Below are positions 9,271 to 17,977 of a stretch of DNA of 64,000 nt, one piece after another. Within the stretch, counting starts at the first letter, position 1, and each line of letters opens with the position of its first letter. This DNA is from Flavobacterium tegetincola DSM 22377. Lineage in GTDB: Bacteria; Bacteroidota; Bacteroidia; Flavobacteriales; Flavobacteriaceae. The stretch lies in NCBI RefSeq assembly GCF_000425485.1, contig NZ_KE384383.1, forward strand, positions 1 through 64,000. Reading direction: 5' to 3'. Position numbers and translations under genes: made by a program. Below the pieces are notes generated by a model. It made no database searches. It was not told where the DNA came from and saw nothing but the letters and a program-made list of their open reading frames with translations.

Positions 9271-9903
9271 ATGAAAAAATTAATTTTAACTTTAGTAGTC
9301 GTATTTGCAGTTTTTTCTGCACAATCACAAAACCAGTACGAACAAGGAATGAATAAGGCATTTGCACTTTGGAAAGAAGGAAATCCAACGGAAGCTGTTG
9401 CGTTATTTGAACGTATCGCTTCTGCAGAAAAAAATAATTGGTTGCCTAATTATTATGTTGCTTTTGTAAATATAACAACTGCTTTTCAAGTAATGAACGA
9501 TAATGAACAATTGACACCTCTTTTAAATAAAGCGCAAGAAACGTTGGATATGGAACTCATTAAAGACCCAAATAATGCTGAGTTATTGGTTTTGCAAGCA
9601 TTGATTTATACGGCTTGGATTTCTTCTGATCCTATGAAAAACGGCATGAAACTTTCAGGAAAGGTGATGGAATTATATTCAAAAGCAGAGAAATTAGCAC
9701 CCAATAATCCAAGAGTTGTTTTTGGAAAAGCAGAATTTGAAATAGGTGGAGCCCGCTACTTTAAGCAAGATACGTCTGCAATGTGTGGACAAATTGATAA
9801 AGCTATTGCTCTTTTTAGTACTTTTAAACCGGAGTCCGTTTTTCATCCCAATTGGGGATTGGACCGAGCGTTGGAAGCGCAGAAAAAATGTGCTAAAAAA
9901 TAA
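9271..9903 (+). CDS. Exported TPR-like protein
   Basis: 210 aa with a cleavable signal peptide (MKKLILTLVVVFAVFSAQSQ). The mature part is helical with tetratricopeptide-like units (GNPTEAVALFERIASAE; AEKLAPNNPRVVFGKAEFE), so a protein-protein interaction scaffold in the periplasm. It ends 6 nt before the histidine kinase gene and is presumably its operon partner; I infer it may act as a periplasmic input or accessory to that kinase. No enzymatic motif is visible. Confidence 0.85.
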   Translation: MKKLILTLVVVFAVFSAQSQNQYEQGMNKAFALWKEGNPTEAVALFERIASAEKNNWLPNYYVAFVNITTAFQVMNDNEQLTPLLNKAQETLDMELIKDPNNAELLVLQALIYTAWISSDPMKNGMKLSGKVMELYSKAEKLAPNNPRVVFGKAEFEIGGARYFKQDTSAMCGQIDKAIALFSTFKPESVFHPNWGLDRALEAQKKCAKK

Positions 9904-9909
9904 TTCAAA

Positions 9910-11265
9910 ATGCAGAAATTCATTCAATATACTATTAAAAGTATTGTTACTGGCTTTATTGTCAGTATTGTCATCGCTTGCGTAATTATTGGAATCGAAT
10001 ATATGTTTGGAAGAACTCTTCTATTCAATAATTCATTCCTTACTGAAATAGCATACTATTGCTTATATGGAATAGTTTTGACGGCCATGAACGGTGCTTT
10101 TTTTGACTATATGAACAAGCGCGTGGACTGGAAGAAGTACGCTAGATTCCGATTAATATTGGGGGTTGTAGGTAGTATTTGTGTGACGATTGTAGGTATA
10201 TTTTTGATACGATTGGTTATTAATATTACTATTGAAGGAAAATCGTTCGCAGAATTTTACGTGTCTGAAAAGTATACCTATTATGTTTTTTCAATACTGA
10301 TTACATTAGTTGTTTCTCTTTTTTTTCACACTATTTATTTTTACAAAAAGTCGCAAGAAAAGAAAGTTACAGAACAAAAAATAATTGCAGGTACGGCATC
10401 TGCTCAATTTGAAAGTTTAAAAAATCAGATCGATCCGCACTTTTTGTTCAACAGCTTGAATGTGCTAAACTCTTTGATTGAAGAAAATCCAGAAAACGCT
10501 CAACGATTTACCACTTCACTTTCCAAGATTTATAGGTACGTTTTGGAACAGAAAGACAAAGAATTAATTTCGGTGGCAGAAGAGTTGGCTTTTGCAAAGA
10601 CGTACATGAATTTATTGAAAATGCGTTTTGAAAACAGTCTCTTTTATGAATTGCCTGAAGAAGCACCTGATGTAAATGCTAAAGTAGTACCGCTTTCCTT
10701 ACAATTGTTATTGGAAAATACAGTAAAACACAATGTGGTTAGTGAACAAAAACCACTTTATATTCGGATAAAAATTATTGATGCTACTTTAGTTATTGAA
10801 AATGATTTACAGAAAAAGGAAGTTTTGGGAGATCGAGTAGGAGTAGGTTTGCAAAATATTATCAATAGGTATGCGATATTAACGCACAGAAAAGTTCAGA
10901 TTGAAGAAACAAAAAATCAATTTTCGGTCAGTCTGCCTATTTTAACTAAACAAATAACAACGATGGAACATACCAAAACTATTTCAGAAGATCGTTACTT
11001 AAAAGCACAAAAGAGAGTTGAAGATTTAAAAGGCTTTTATGGTAATCTGACTTCTTATATTTTGGTAAACAGTGGCTTGCTAATTTTGAATCTACTTACA
11101 ACTCCGAAACAGCTTTGGTTCTATTATCCACTTTTAGGATGGGGAATTGGAGTTGCCATTCATGCCATGTCGGTTTTTAACTACATGCCTTTTCTCAACC
11201 GCGATTGGGAAGCAAAAAAAATTCAGGAATTGATGGATAAGGAAAAAACAAACCAATGGAAATAA
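9910..11265 (+). CDS. LytS-type histidine kinase with C-terminal 2TM domain
   Basis: 451 aa. Four predicted membrane helices (about 10-150), then a LytS/YehU-type kinase: phosphoacceptor box QIDPHFLFNSLN (about 178-189), ATP-site asparagine in LLLENTVKHN (about 269-278) and glycine box VGVGLQNI. After the kinase (about 355-451) comes a complete 2TM domain (VEDLKGFYGNLTSYI ... WGIGVAIHAMSVFNY ... DWEAKKIQELM), the same unit encoded separately by the next two genes. It should phosphorylate the LytTR regulator at 11953. The gene overlaps the next start by 10 nt. The kinase/2TM combination occurs in Flavobacteria, but I know of no assigned signal. Confidence 0.92.
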   Translation: MQKFIQYTIKSIVTGFIVSIVIACVIIGIEYMFGRTLLFNNSFLTEIAYYCLYGIVLTAMNGAFFDYMNKRVDWKKYARFRLILGVVGSICVTIVGIFLIRLVINITIEGKSFAEFYVSEKYTYYVFSILITLVVSLFFHTIYFYKKSQEKKVTEQKIIAGTASAQFESLKNQIDPHFLFNSLNVLNSLIEENPENAQRFTTSLSKIYRYVLEQKDKELISVAEELAFAKTYMNLLKMRFENSLFYELPEEAPDVNAKVVPLSLQLLLENTVKHNVVSEQKPLYIRIKIIDATLVIENDLQKKEVLGDRVGVGLQNIINRYAILTHRKVQIEETKNQFSVSLPILTKQITTMEHTKTISEDRYLKAQKRVEDLKGFYGNLTSYILVNSGLLILNLLTTPKQLWFYYPLLGWGIGVAIHAMSVFNYMPFLNRDWEAKKIQELMDKEKTNQWK

Positions 11266-11540
11266 TGTTAAATAAATCAATCTCGACTTCTGAAATCCAA
11301 TTTCAGAACGCAAAGGAGAAGGTTCGCAGTATTAAATCGTTTTACATCAATCTGAGTTTGTATTGTATTCTTATTCCTGTAATTATAGGAATTAATTTGC
11401 AGTATGTTCCAGAATACCATTGGTTTTGGTTTTCTATGATTGGTTGGGGAACAGGCGTTATATTTCATGGTTTGTCGGCATTTGACGTCAATCCATTTAT
11501 GCAGAACAATTGGGAAAAAGGAAGCTCGAACAATTTATGA
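11256..11540 (+). pseudogene. 2TM domain protein, 3' end frameshifted
   Basis: 94 aa as read: two membrane helices with the 2TM motifs (KEKVRSIKSFYINLSLY, WGTGVIFHGLSAF), then NWEKGSSNNL and stop. The relatives on both sides end NWEAKKIQELMDKE and DWEEKKINELMNQN. One additional A in the run at 11515-11519 would give NWEKRKLEQFMKEELEREKL and a stop at 11603-11605, overlapping the next gene by 13 nt just as this gene overlaps the kinase. So this is either a real 1-nt deletion, an A-tract phase or slippage site, or a sequencing error. The membrane part is intact, so a shortened protein may still be made. Confidence 0.8.
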
Positions 11541-11592
11541 AAGAAGAATTGGAACGCGAAAAGCTAATTAACAATACTATAAAAAATAAAAA

Positions 11593-11916
11593 ATGGAACG
11601 ATTAAAAACACCAGATGAAATTCGTTTAGACCGAATTACTAAAAAAGTTCAGAAAATTAAAGGATTTTATAAGCACCTTGCTGCATATATTATAATAAAT
11701 GTAGCACTTATCGCTATTCAATTTTTTAAGCTAGATAAAGGTGAAGTTTTTTTTGAGTTTTCTACGTTTTCTACTGCATTTTTTTGGGGAATCGGACTAC
11801 TTTTTCATGCATTTAATGTATTTGGAAAAAACATGTTTTTCGGAGAAGATTGGGAGGAAAAGAAGATAAATGAGCTCATGAATCAAAACCAAAATCAAAA
11901 TAGAAAGTGGGAATAA
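11593..11916 (+). CDS. 2TM domain protein
   Basis: 107 aa, intact 2TM domain: basic N-terminal helix with KVQKIKGFYKHLAAYI, two membrane spans, the motif WGIGLLFHAFNVF, and the charged tail DWEEKKINELMNQN. Third tandem copy of the domain in this operon. 2TM domains are small membrane modules often found with LytS/LytTR systems in Bacteroidetes; their role is unknown. It lies 36 nt before the response-regulator gene. Confidence 0.88.
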   Translation: MERLKTPDEIRLDRITKKVQKIKGFYKHLAAYIIINVALIAIQFFKLDKGEVFFEFSTFSTAFFWGIGLLFHAFNVFGKNMFFGEDWEEKKINELMNQNQNQNRKWE

Positions 11917-11952
11917 TTAAACGCACTAATTTCAATCTATAAAGAGAAAAAT

Positions 11953-12705
11953 ATGCAAATTATTATTATTGAAGATGAAAAACCTGCTGCTCGATTGTTG
12001 CAGCGCAAAGTGGAACAGTTGGGATATCAGGTTAGTAAAATGCTACATTCCGTAGAAGAATCCATCCTTTGGTTTTCTGCAAATGCGCATCCGGATTTAA
12101 TATTTCTGGATATTCAATTGTCTGATGGTTTGTCTTTTGAAATATTTGAAAAAGTAAAAGTTCAGAGTGCAATTATCTTTACTACGGCTTACGATGAATA
12201 TGCGTTACGGGCTTTTAAGTTAAACAGTATTGACTATTTGCTTAAACCCATTGACGAAGAGGAACTTAAAACTGCTGTTGATAAATTCCAATTGCAACAT
12301 GCTAAAAACGAATCACTTTCCTTAAATTTTGAGCAAATTAGGAGTATGTTCGCTCCAAAGGAAAAGATCTACAAATCCAGGTTTACGGTTAAAATAGGTT
12401 TGCAACTTAAAATCATCGACATCGAAGACATCGAATGTTTCTTTAGTGAAAATAAGGGAACGTACATCCACACGTTTGATAACCGGGATTATTTAATTGA
12501 CACTCCGCTTGAGGTTTTGGAAGAGGAACTAAATTGCAAAAAATGGTTTAGAATTAGCAGAAAATTTATTGTGCCAATAACATGTGTGAAGGAAATTGTG
12601 GTGTACAGCAATTCGCGTCTCAAAATTATTTTACCAACCTATAAAGTAGAGGAAGTTATTGTGAGTCGCGAGAAAGTGAGTGACTTTAAAAACTGGATGG
12701 CATAA
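11953..12705 (+). CDS. LytTR-family response regulator
   Basis: 250 aa. Receiver domain (about 1-115) with the acidic pocket EDE (7-9), phosphoacceptor Asp53 in FLDIQL, the TTAYDEYA switch region and the conserved Lys in LLKPID; then a LytTR DNA-binding domain (about 140-248, with CFFSENKGTYIHT and WFRISRKFIVP). Last gene of the TPR-kinase-2TM-2TM operon, so the natural partner of the upstream LytS-type kinase. LytTR regulators bind paired direct repeats upstream of targets; I could not identify one with certainty. Confidence 0.94.
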   Translation: MQIIIIEDEKPAARLLQRKVEQLGYQVSKMLHSVEESILWFSANAHPDLIFLDIQLSDGLSFEIFEKVKVQSAIIFTTAYDEYALRAFKLNSIDYLLKPIDEEELKTAVDKFQLQHAKNESLSLNFEQIRSMFAPKEKIYKSRFTVKIGLQLKIIDIEDIECFFSENKGTYIHTFDNRDYLIDTPLEVLEEELNCKKWFRISRKFIVPITCVKEIVVYSNSRLKIILPTYKVEEVIVSREKVSDFKNWMA

Positions 12706-12737
12706 AAAAATCGATAACTGGGTGGTTATCGATTTTT
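12706..12737. terminator. Terminator of the LytTR operon
   Basis: Perfect stem AAAAATCGATAAC / GTTATCGATTTTT with a 6-nt loop right after the regulator stop codon. A and T runs on both sides mean it can also serve the csbD-like gene from the other strand. Confidence 0.9.
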
Positions 12738-12759
12738 AATTTGTGTTAGATTTGAAAAG

Positions 12760-12942
12760 TTAATCAACTAGTGATTTCAATTCTTTTTCAGTTTTACCTA
12801 ATTTTTGTTGCAATTTTCCCCACATTTCTTGTTCTTTACCTTCTTCGTACATCAAATCATCGTCTGTTAAATCAGCATACGATTGTTTCAATTTACCTTT
12901 TAACTCTTCCCAAGAACCTTTAATTTCATTTGAATTCGGCAT
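12760..12942 (-). CDS. CsbD family small stress protein
   Basis: 60 aa, soluble and charged, with the CsbD pattern [26 protein letters not shown] and a C-terminal half of similar design ([17 protein letters not shown]). CsbD proteins accumulate under general stress in other bacteria; the biochemical role is unknown. Monocistronic. Length is typical for the family. Confidence 0.9.
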   Translation of the reverse strand: MPNSNEIKGSWEELKGKLKQSYADLTDDDLMYEEGKEQEMWGKLQQKLGKTEKELKSLVD

Positions 12943-13058
12943 AATATTAGTTTTTAATTATTAGTTTAATTCTTTTTCTTTAACAAAGTTACAAGGTTAG
13001 GAGGTTTATAATGTTACAGTTTTCGCATCATAGATTACATTATTTTATAGCGCATAAA

Positions 13059-13086
13059 AAAAGCGCCTCCTTGCGGAAGCGCTTTT
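13059..13086 (-). terminator. Terminator of the Omp28-like gene
   Basis: AAAAGCGC/GCGCTTTT stem with an inner TCC/GGA pairing and TTGC loop, followed on the minus strand by seven T. Confidence 0.85.
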
Positions 13087-13105
13087 CATCAAACCTTATA
13101 GTTAA

Positions 13106-14386
13106 TTAATCTACAATTTCGAATGATTGGTTATCACCGCTAACTGCTTTTCTAACGTTGATGGCTCTATTATCAGCACCCACGATGAACGCTACAAATT
13201 CCATGTTTGCTGCGTTTGCAACATTTGCAGGTACAGGAACAGAATACGTTTTAGTGTAAGTATTATCGTATACAGATTCAGATGCAGGAATCTCATCTCC
13301 TATTATGTTAGTATAAGTAGCTCTTAAAACATGATTGTGTTCAAAATTAGTAAGAGGATTTACACCACCGTAATAAGCAGTAGAGTTGGATTGATTGTAT
13401 AACAATCCATTTTCTAAAGCATAAACTACTAATTTAGCTCCAGTAAAAGTTTTACCAAATTTAGTTTTTACAGTTAAGCTTACAGTTCCACCAGAAACCA
13501 TAGCCGTCATTGCTAAACCTAATTTTGGTGCAGCTCCTTCAGTAAGTGCAATAACTTGACTTACGTTATTTGGTTCAGGGTAGCCCCATTCTGTCAAGCG
13601 GTTCAAACGAGCATCTGGATATCCTTGTAATCCAATTAAACTTTCCAAAGCACTAGCAGCTGAAAAGTGATAAGGATCTGCACCACCTGATCCTCTATGA
13701 ATTGCAACAGGAACGGCATAAGTTGTTTGTGCCATAACCAAGTCAATTCCTTGAGAAACTCTTGGGCAATATTGGCACCAAGTTCCTGTATAATCTTCAA
13801 TCAAAACTCTTTTTGTAAAGTTAATTGATGGAGTGTACACTACCGTTATTGCAGGGGATGTAAAGTTTTCAAAAGTAGCAACAGCTTCAAAACTTCCTGG
13901 AGTATTAGAAGTAAATACAGCACCATTAACTGGAGTTCCGTTTACTTTTACAACTGCAGTTGAAGTCACATTGATTCCTGTATTCGTTTTTACAGTAAAT
14001 GCAGTCTCATCTCCAGTAGACTGTGCCAATGAATTTGCCGTTAAAATAATAGATGTTGGCGGCTCATCAATGAAGGTTACACTAACAGTTGCACTTTTTC
14101 CACTGTATTTTGCTTCAACTACAAATTGTCCAACAGCAGTGCTGGCAAATGTTGCGTTGGAAATAACGTTATTTCCAGCAGAAATAGTAGAAGTTGCAGT
14201 TACATCGGTACCTGCATCTGTAGTTACTACAAATGTAATTGGCTGACCTACAATTTGTGTAGCAGTGCTTGCCGTAATCGTAATTGAGGAAATGTTTGAT
14301 CCTCCATCTCCATCGCTGTCAGATGAGGAACAGGAGTAAAGCCCCATGAATAATACACTAAGAAATAAAAATTTTAAAATTCTCAT
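13106..14386 (-). CDS. Omp28-related lipoprotein with thioredoxin-like domain
   Basis: 426 aa. Lipobox GLYSC (Cys19) and a Ser/Asp/Gly linker, then two Ig-like repeats of about 75 aa (roughly 33-105 and 110-185), then the Omp28 domain, a thioredoxin-like fold with the redox-type motif CQYC (Cys204/Cys207) in GTWCQYCPRV. Omp28 proteins are surface or outer-membrane lipoproteins first noted in Porphyromonas. It is divergent from a TlpA-type thioredoxin and a DUF6029 protein, a neighbourhood I recall from other Flavobacteria; together they suggest an extracytoplasmic thiol-redox group. No T9SS C-terminal domain is visible. Confidence 0.9.
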   Translation of the reverse strand: MRILKFLFLSVLFMGLYSCSSSDSDGDGGSNISSITITASTATQIVGQPITFVVTTDAGTDVTATSTISAGNNVISNATFASTAVGQFVVEAKYSGKSATVSVTFIDEPPTSIILTANSLAQSTGDETAFTVKTNTGINVTSTAVVKVNGTPVNGAVFTSNTPGSFEAVATFENFTSPAITVVYTPSINFTKRVLIEDYTGTWCQYCPRVSQGIDLVMAQTTYAVPVAIHRGSGGADPYHFSAASALESLIGLQGYPDARLNRLTEWGYPEPNNVSQVIALTEGAAPKLGLAMTAMVSGGTVSLTVKTKFGKTFTGAKLVVYALENGLLYNQSNSTAYYGGVNPLTNFEHNHVLRATYTNIIGDEIPASESVYDNTYTKTYSVPVPANVANAANMEFVAFIVGADNRAINVRKAVSGDNQSFEIVD

Positions 14387-14478
14387 AATGATTTGGTAAA
14401 GTTTTGGTTAGTAATGTGGTTTTATTTATTGAATACAATATTAGGGGATTTTTCTTCAAAATCGCAAAATAATCGAAT

Positions 14479-14486
14479 TATTTTTG
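14479..14486 (+). promoter_or_regulatory. -7 box for tlpA-like/DUF6029
   Basis: TATTTTTG, exact match to TAnnTTTG, 30 nt before ATG 14516. No clear TTG at the expected -33 distance. Confidence 0.4.
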
Positions 14487-14515
14487 TTTTATTTGCAACA
14501 CTAAACAACTAAATT

Positions 14516-14992
14516 ATGAAAAAAATAGCATTACTACTTCTATTTGTATCCACTGCCGCCTTGGCACAAAAGGAACTTCCCAACCTCAATTTAAAGTCGC
14601 TAGACAATAAATCGGTGAATATTAAATCAGATTTTAACGAGAAAGATAAAGTGTACGTGTACGTATTTTGGGCCACCTGGTGTGCACCTTGCATTCAAGA
14701 GTTGGACGCAATTAACGACGTATATCCAGATTGGCAAGAAGAATTAAATATGGAAGTTATTGCAGTCTCTATTGATGATGCAAGAACAGGAAAGCGTGTA
14801 AAACCATTAGTAAACGGTAGATCTTGGGAATACAATGTTTTACTAGATACCAATCAGGATCTAAAAAGAAGTTTATCCATTGCAAATCCACCCTACACGA
14901 TTGTTGTAAAAAATGGAGCAATTGTTTTTGAACAAGCAGGTCATGCACCAGGAAGCGAACACGACTTTTTTAAAAAATTAAAATCTTTATAA
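14516..14992 (+). CDS. TlpA-like periplasmic thioredoxin
   Basis: 158 aa: signal peptide (MKKIALLLLFVSTAALAQ), then a TlpA/ResA-type thioredoxin domain with FWATWCAPC (Cys56 and Cys59) and the cis-proline region NPPYTIV. It should reduce or shuttle disulfides in the periplasm. It ends 7 nt before the DUF6029 gene, so co-transcribed, and is divergent from the Omp28-like gene, whose thioredoxin-like CQYC could be a partner. The specific client is not evident. Confidence 0.92.
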   Translation: MKKIALLLLFVSTAALAQKELPNLNLKSLDNKSVNIKSDFNEKDKVYVYVFWATWCAPCIQELDAINDVYPDWQEELNMEVIAVSIDDARTGKRVKPLVNGRSWEYNVLLDTNQDLKRSLSIANPPYTIVVKNGAIVFEQAGHAPGSEHDFFKKLKSL

Positions 14993-14999
14993 GCTATTC

Positions 15000-16775
15000 A
15001 TGAAGAAAAAATTAGCATTAGGTATATTACTTTTATCAGCAATAACGGTAGTAGCCCAGCAAGAAAACGATTCAATACGTAAAACAAAATTTAAATTCAA
15101 CGGAGGTTTAGAATCTAACGCCCAATGGTATTTAAATGATGTAGAACGCAAAATTGACCAACCAGAAAGTCCACTTCGGTCCAACAACTATTTATTTTTA
15201 AAAGCCAATTATGGAAATTTCACCGTTGGAACTCAGGTAGAATCGTACTATAAAGAGGCACTTTTAAATTACAATCCCGCATTTGAGGGCACTGATTTTT
15301 CGCTATATTGGGCAAATTACCGCTCTAAAATATTAGATATTACCGCTGGATATTTCTACGAGCAGTTTGGAAGCGGAATGCTTCTTCGTGCTTGGGAAGA
15401 TCGCGCACTGGGAATAAACACGGCACTTCGCGGAGGTCGAATTAATTTTAAACCCACTGATGGCGTATCTATTACAGCACTTTACGGCAGACAAAAATCA
15501 GGTTTTCACGTTTCTGATGCAGATGTTTTTGGTGCCAATGCCGACTTAGATCTTGCTACGCTTTTTAAGCAAGATAGTTTTGGATTAACAGCAGGTTTCA
15601 GTTATATATTGAAAAATGCAGAAATTGACGAATCAGTTGTAGATCCTAAATTTGATAAGGAAACACCCGCTTATTCGGGTAGAGTCGGATTTTCAAAAGG
15701 AGGATTTTACGCTGCAACTGAGTACAATTATAAAGGTGAAGAGCCCATTTATCAACCAACTACAGGACTAGATTACGATTTTATAAAACCAGGAAATGCG
15801 CTTCTTGTTAACTTGGGTTATTCGCAAAAAGGATTGGGAATTGATGCTACATTAAGACGTATGGAAAACATGTCTTTTTTAAGTGATAGAGAACCATTTG
15901 TATATCAAAGTAATGGCGATCAATTGGCTACAAACAGTTTGGATTATAACGATAGAGTGTTGAGTTTTACGCCTGCTTTGACCAAACAGCATCATTCTAA
16001 CTTGGCAAATATTTACGTTTATCAAGCTCAAAACAGAGTGAACATTGATGTAACAACCAATATTAATAAAACAGGAGAAATCGGAGGTCAGTTTGATGTT
16101 TTTTACAATTTTAAAAAGGGAAGTCCTTTAGGTGGAAAATATGGAACTAAAGTAGCACTTAACGTTTCTAATTGGTTCAACCTTGACGCTGATTTTGAGT
16201 TCGAAGATGAAAATGGCGCTTATAAACCCGATTATGATGCGAAATTTTTAGGTGGTGGTGAGAAATATTTTTCAGATTATAACATCGAAGTTTCAAAGAA
16301 ATTTTCTAAAAATTTTAGAGGAAACTTTATGTTTATCAATCAATATTACAATGACAGGTTGATCAAGGGTAGCTTTATAGAAAATGTTGTTAAAACCAAT
16401 ATTCTCTTTGCTGAAGGAATTTATACGTTCTCAGGTTCTCGATCACTTACAGTTGGTGCAGAACATATGTGGGCGGATAACGACAGAAAAAATTGGGCTT
16501 CACTTTTAGTAGAATACAATCATAACATGAACTGGTCTGTATTTGTTATGGACATGTACAACTACGGTTTTGAAGAAGAAGGAAATCTTATTGATGACGC
16601 GTATGACTTGTTTAAAATTCATTTTTATAATGCGGGAATAACCTACAGAAAAAACAGCTCTCGATTCTCTCTTGGATATGGACGTCAAAGAGGTGGCTTA
16701 GTTTGTGCAGGAGGCGTTTGCCGCTTTGTACCGCCAAGTACGGGATTGTCTTTTACCATTTCTACATCGTTTTAA
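15000..16775 (+). CDS. DUF6029 outer-membrane beta-barrel protein
   Basis: 591 aa with signal peptide (about 1-19) and a body of alternating beta strands rich in aromatic and Gly residues, ending in TGLSFTISTSF, as in outer-membrane barrels. It matches the DUF6029 type found next to Omp28 and TlpA genes in Flavobacteria. A CAGGVC pair (two Cys four residues apart) near the C-terminus could be a disulfide site, which fits the redox neighbours. Function unknown. Confidence 0.85.
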   Translation: MKKKLALGILLLSAITVVAQQENDSIRKTKFKFNGGLESNAQWYLNDVERKIDQPESPLRSNNYLFLKANYGNFTVGTQVESYYKEALLNYNPAFEGTDFSLYWANYRSKILDITAGYFYEQFGSGMLLRAWEDRALGINTALRGGRINFKPTDGVSITALYGRQKSGFHVSDADVFGANADLDLATLFKQDSFGLTAGFSYILKNAEIDESVVDPKFDKETPAYSGRVGFSKGGFYAATEYNYKGEEPIYQPTTGLDYDFIKPGNALLVNLGYSQKGLGIDATLRRMENMSFLSDREPFVYQSNGDQLATNSLDYNDRVLSFTPALTKQHHSNLANIYVYQAQNRVNIDVTTNINKTGEIGGQFDVFYNFKKGSPLGGKYGTKVALNVSNWFNLDADFEFEDENGAYKPDYDAKFLGGGEKYFSDYNIEVSKKFSKNFRGNFMFINQYYNDRLIKGSFIENVVKTNILFAEGIYTFSGSRSLTVGAEHMWADNDRKNWASLLVEYNHNMNWSVFVMDMYNYGFEEEGNLIDDAYDLFKIHFYNAGITYRKNSSRFSLGYGRQRGGLVCAGGVCRFVPPSTGLSFTISTSF

Positions 16776-16790
16776 AGCAATTCGAATTAT

Positions 16791-16835
16791 AAAAAAAAAA
16801 GCAGTTAACTTTAAAGGTTAACTGCTTTTTTTTTT
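16791..16835. terminator. Bidirectional terminator
   Basis: Perfect GCAGTTAAC/GTTAACTGC stem, 7-nt loop, flanked by A10 and T10. It sits between the convergent DUF6029 and ctaA genes and serves both. Confidence 0.92.
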
Positions 16836-16847
16836 AGACTGTAAAAT

Positions 16848-17867
16848 TTACTTGCTCAGTCGATGCAATGTAAAAGTCATTGAAGCTAATAGTAAAAAAG
16901 CCATTATTTGGTGTACTAATCCCAACCATAATGGAACTTGGAGCAGCAATGTAAAGACACCTAATGTAAACTGTATGAAAACGAAAAGCAGTAAAATATT
17001 TAAGCCTCTTTTTTGACTTGTAACTAATACAAATTTCCGGGATTTATAATATAAAAATAAGATGAGTCCTACTACAATATAGGCTACATTTCGATGCACA
17101 AATTGGACGCCACTTTTTCCTTCCACCAAATTTAAAAACAGAGTTGGCTGCTCAATTAAAACCGTTTCATGCATATATTGTTCTTCGCTCATCAATGGCC
17201 AATGGTTGTGAATCAAACCCGCATTTAAACCTGCCACAAACCCGCCATAAATAATTTGAAAAATCAAAAAAACTAACGCCACTCGAGCTGTATTTCTCAA
17301 AGGAATAAAAACCGTTTGTCGATTTGGATACATTAAATCAAGTGCGACCCACAATGTATACGCAAAGGTAATGAAGGCAAAGGTCAAGTGTAAAGCCAAT
17401 CTAAAATGACTTACATCCGGATTGTCAATTAGTCCGCTTTTTACCATAAACCAACCCAAGAATCCTTGGAAGCCGCCCATAAATAACAGAACGACGCACT
17501 TTTTTATGGTAGACGCATCTAGTCTTTTCTTGATCAAAAAGTATACAAAAGGGACGATGAAAACCAATCCAATAATTCTACCTATAAAGCGGTGAAACCA
17601 TTCCCAAAAATAAATAAATTCGTAATCGGCAAGTGTAAAATCATTGTGGATGTTGATTTTTTGGTACTCGGGAAATTTCTTGTATTCGTCAAAAGCTTGT
17701 TGCCATTTTTCTGCTGTAAGTGGTGGAAATGTATCCGTGACTAAATGCCAATCGGTCATTGAAAGTCCCGAATTGGTGAGTCGGGTAATACCTCCAACTA
17801 CAACCATTATAAACAATAAAACACAACCGGAGAGGAGCCAAATAATGACTGATTTATCTTTTTTCAT
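16848..17867 (-). CDS. ctaA: Heme A synthase (COX15/CtaA type)
   Basis: 339 aa with eight predicted membrane helices in two similar halves. It starts with the hallmark VVVGGITRLTNSGLSMTDWH, and has the paired histidine helices (EWFHRFIGR, FRLALHLTF, NAGLIHNHWP, FVHRNVAYI, LGLVHQIMAF) that bind heme in CtaA. It converts heme O to heme A for aa3-type cytochrome oxidase in the inner membrane. No ctaB or oxidase genes lie beside it here. Length and motifs fit the alphaproteobacterial/mitochondrial subtype more than the short Bacillus one. Confidence 0.95.
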   Translation of the reverse strand: MKKDKSVIIWLLSGCVLLFIMVVVGGITRLTNSGLSMTDWHLVTDTFPPLTAEKWQQAFDEYKKFPEYQKINIHNDFTLADYEFIYFWEWFHRFIGRIIGLVFIVPFVYFLIKKRLDASTIKKCVVLLFMGGFQGFLGWFMVKSGLIDNPDVSHFRLALHLTFAFITFAYTLWVALDLMYPNRQTVFIPLRNTARVALVFLIFQIIYGGFVAGLNAGLIHNHWPLMSEEQYMHETVLIEQPTLFLNLVEGKSGVQFVHRNVAYIVVGLILFLYYKSRKFVLVTSQKRGLNILLLFVFIQFTLGVFTLLLQVPLWLGLVHQIMAFLLLASMTFTLHRLSK

Positions 17868-17977
17868 TTCTATGTAATTGGAAAGTTGGTTCAGATTTTT
17901 CCCTTACCACACCTTCTGTAAATCTCAATTAAATGCAAAATTACTGCTTTTCTAAAACGGGTTGAACGAAACATTCG

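Noticed and set aside
13106..14386. Omp28-like protein as a type IX secretion substrate
   Set aside because: It ends NVRKAVSGDNQSFEIVD without a T9SS C-terminal domain, and has a lipoprotein signal instead.
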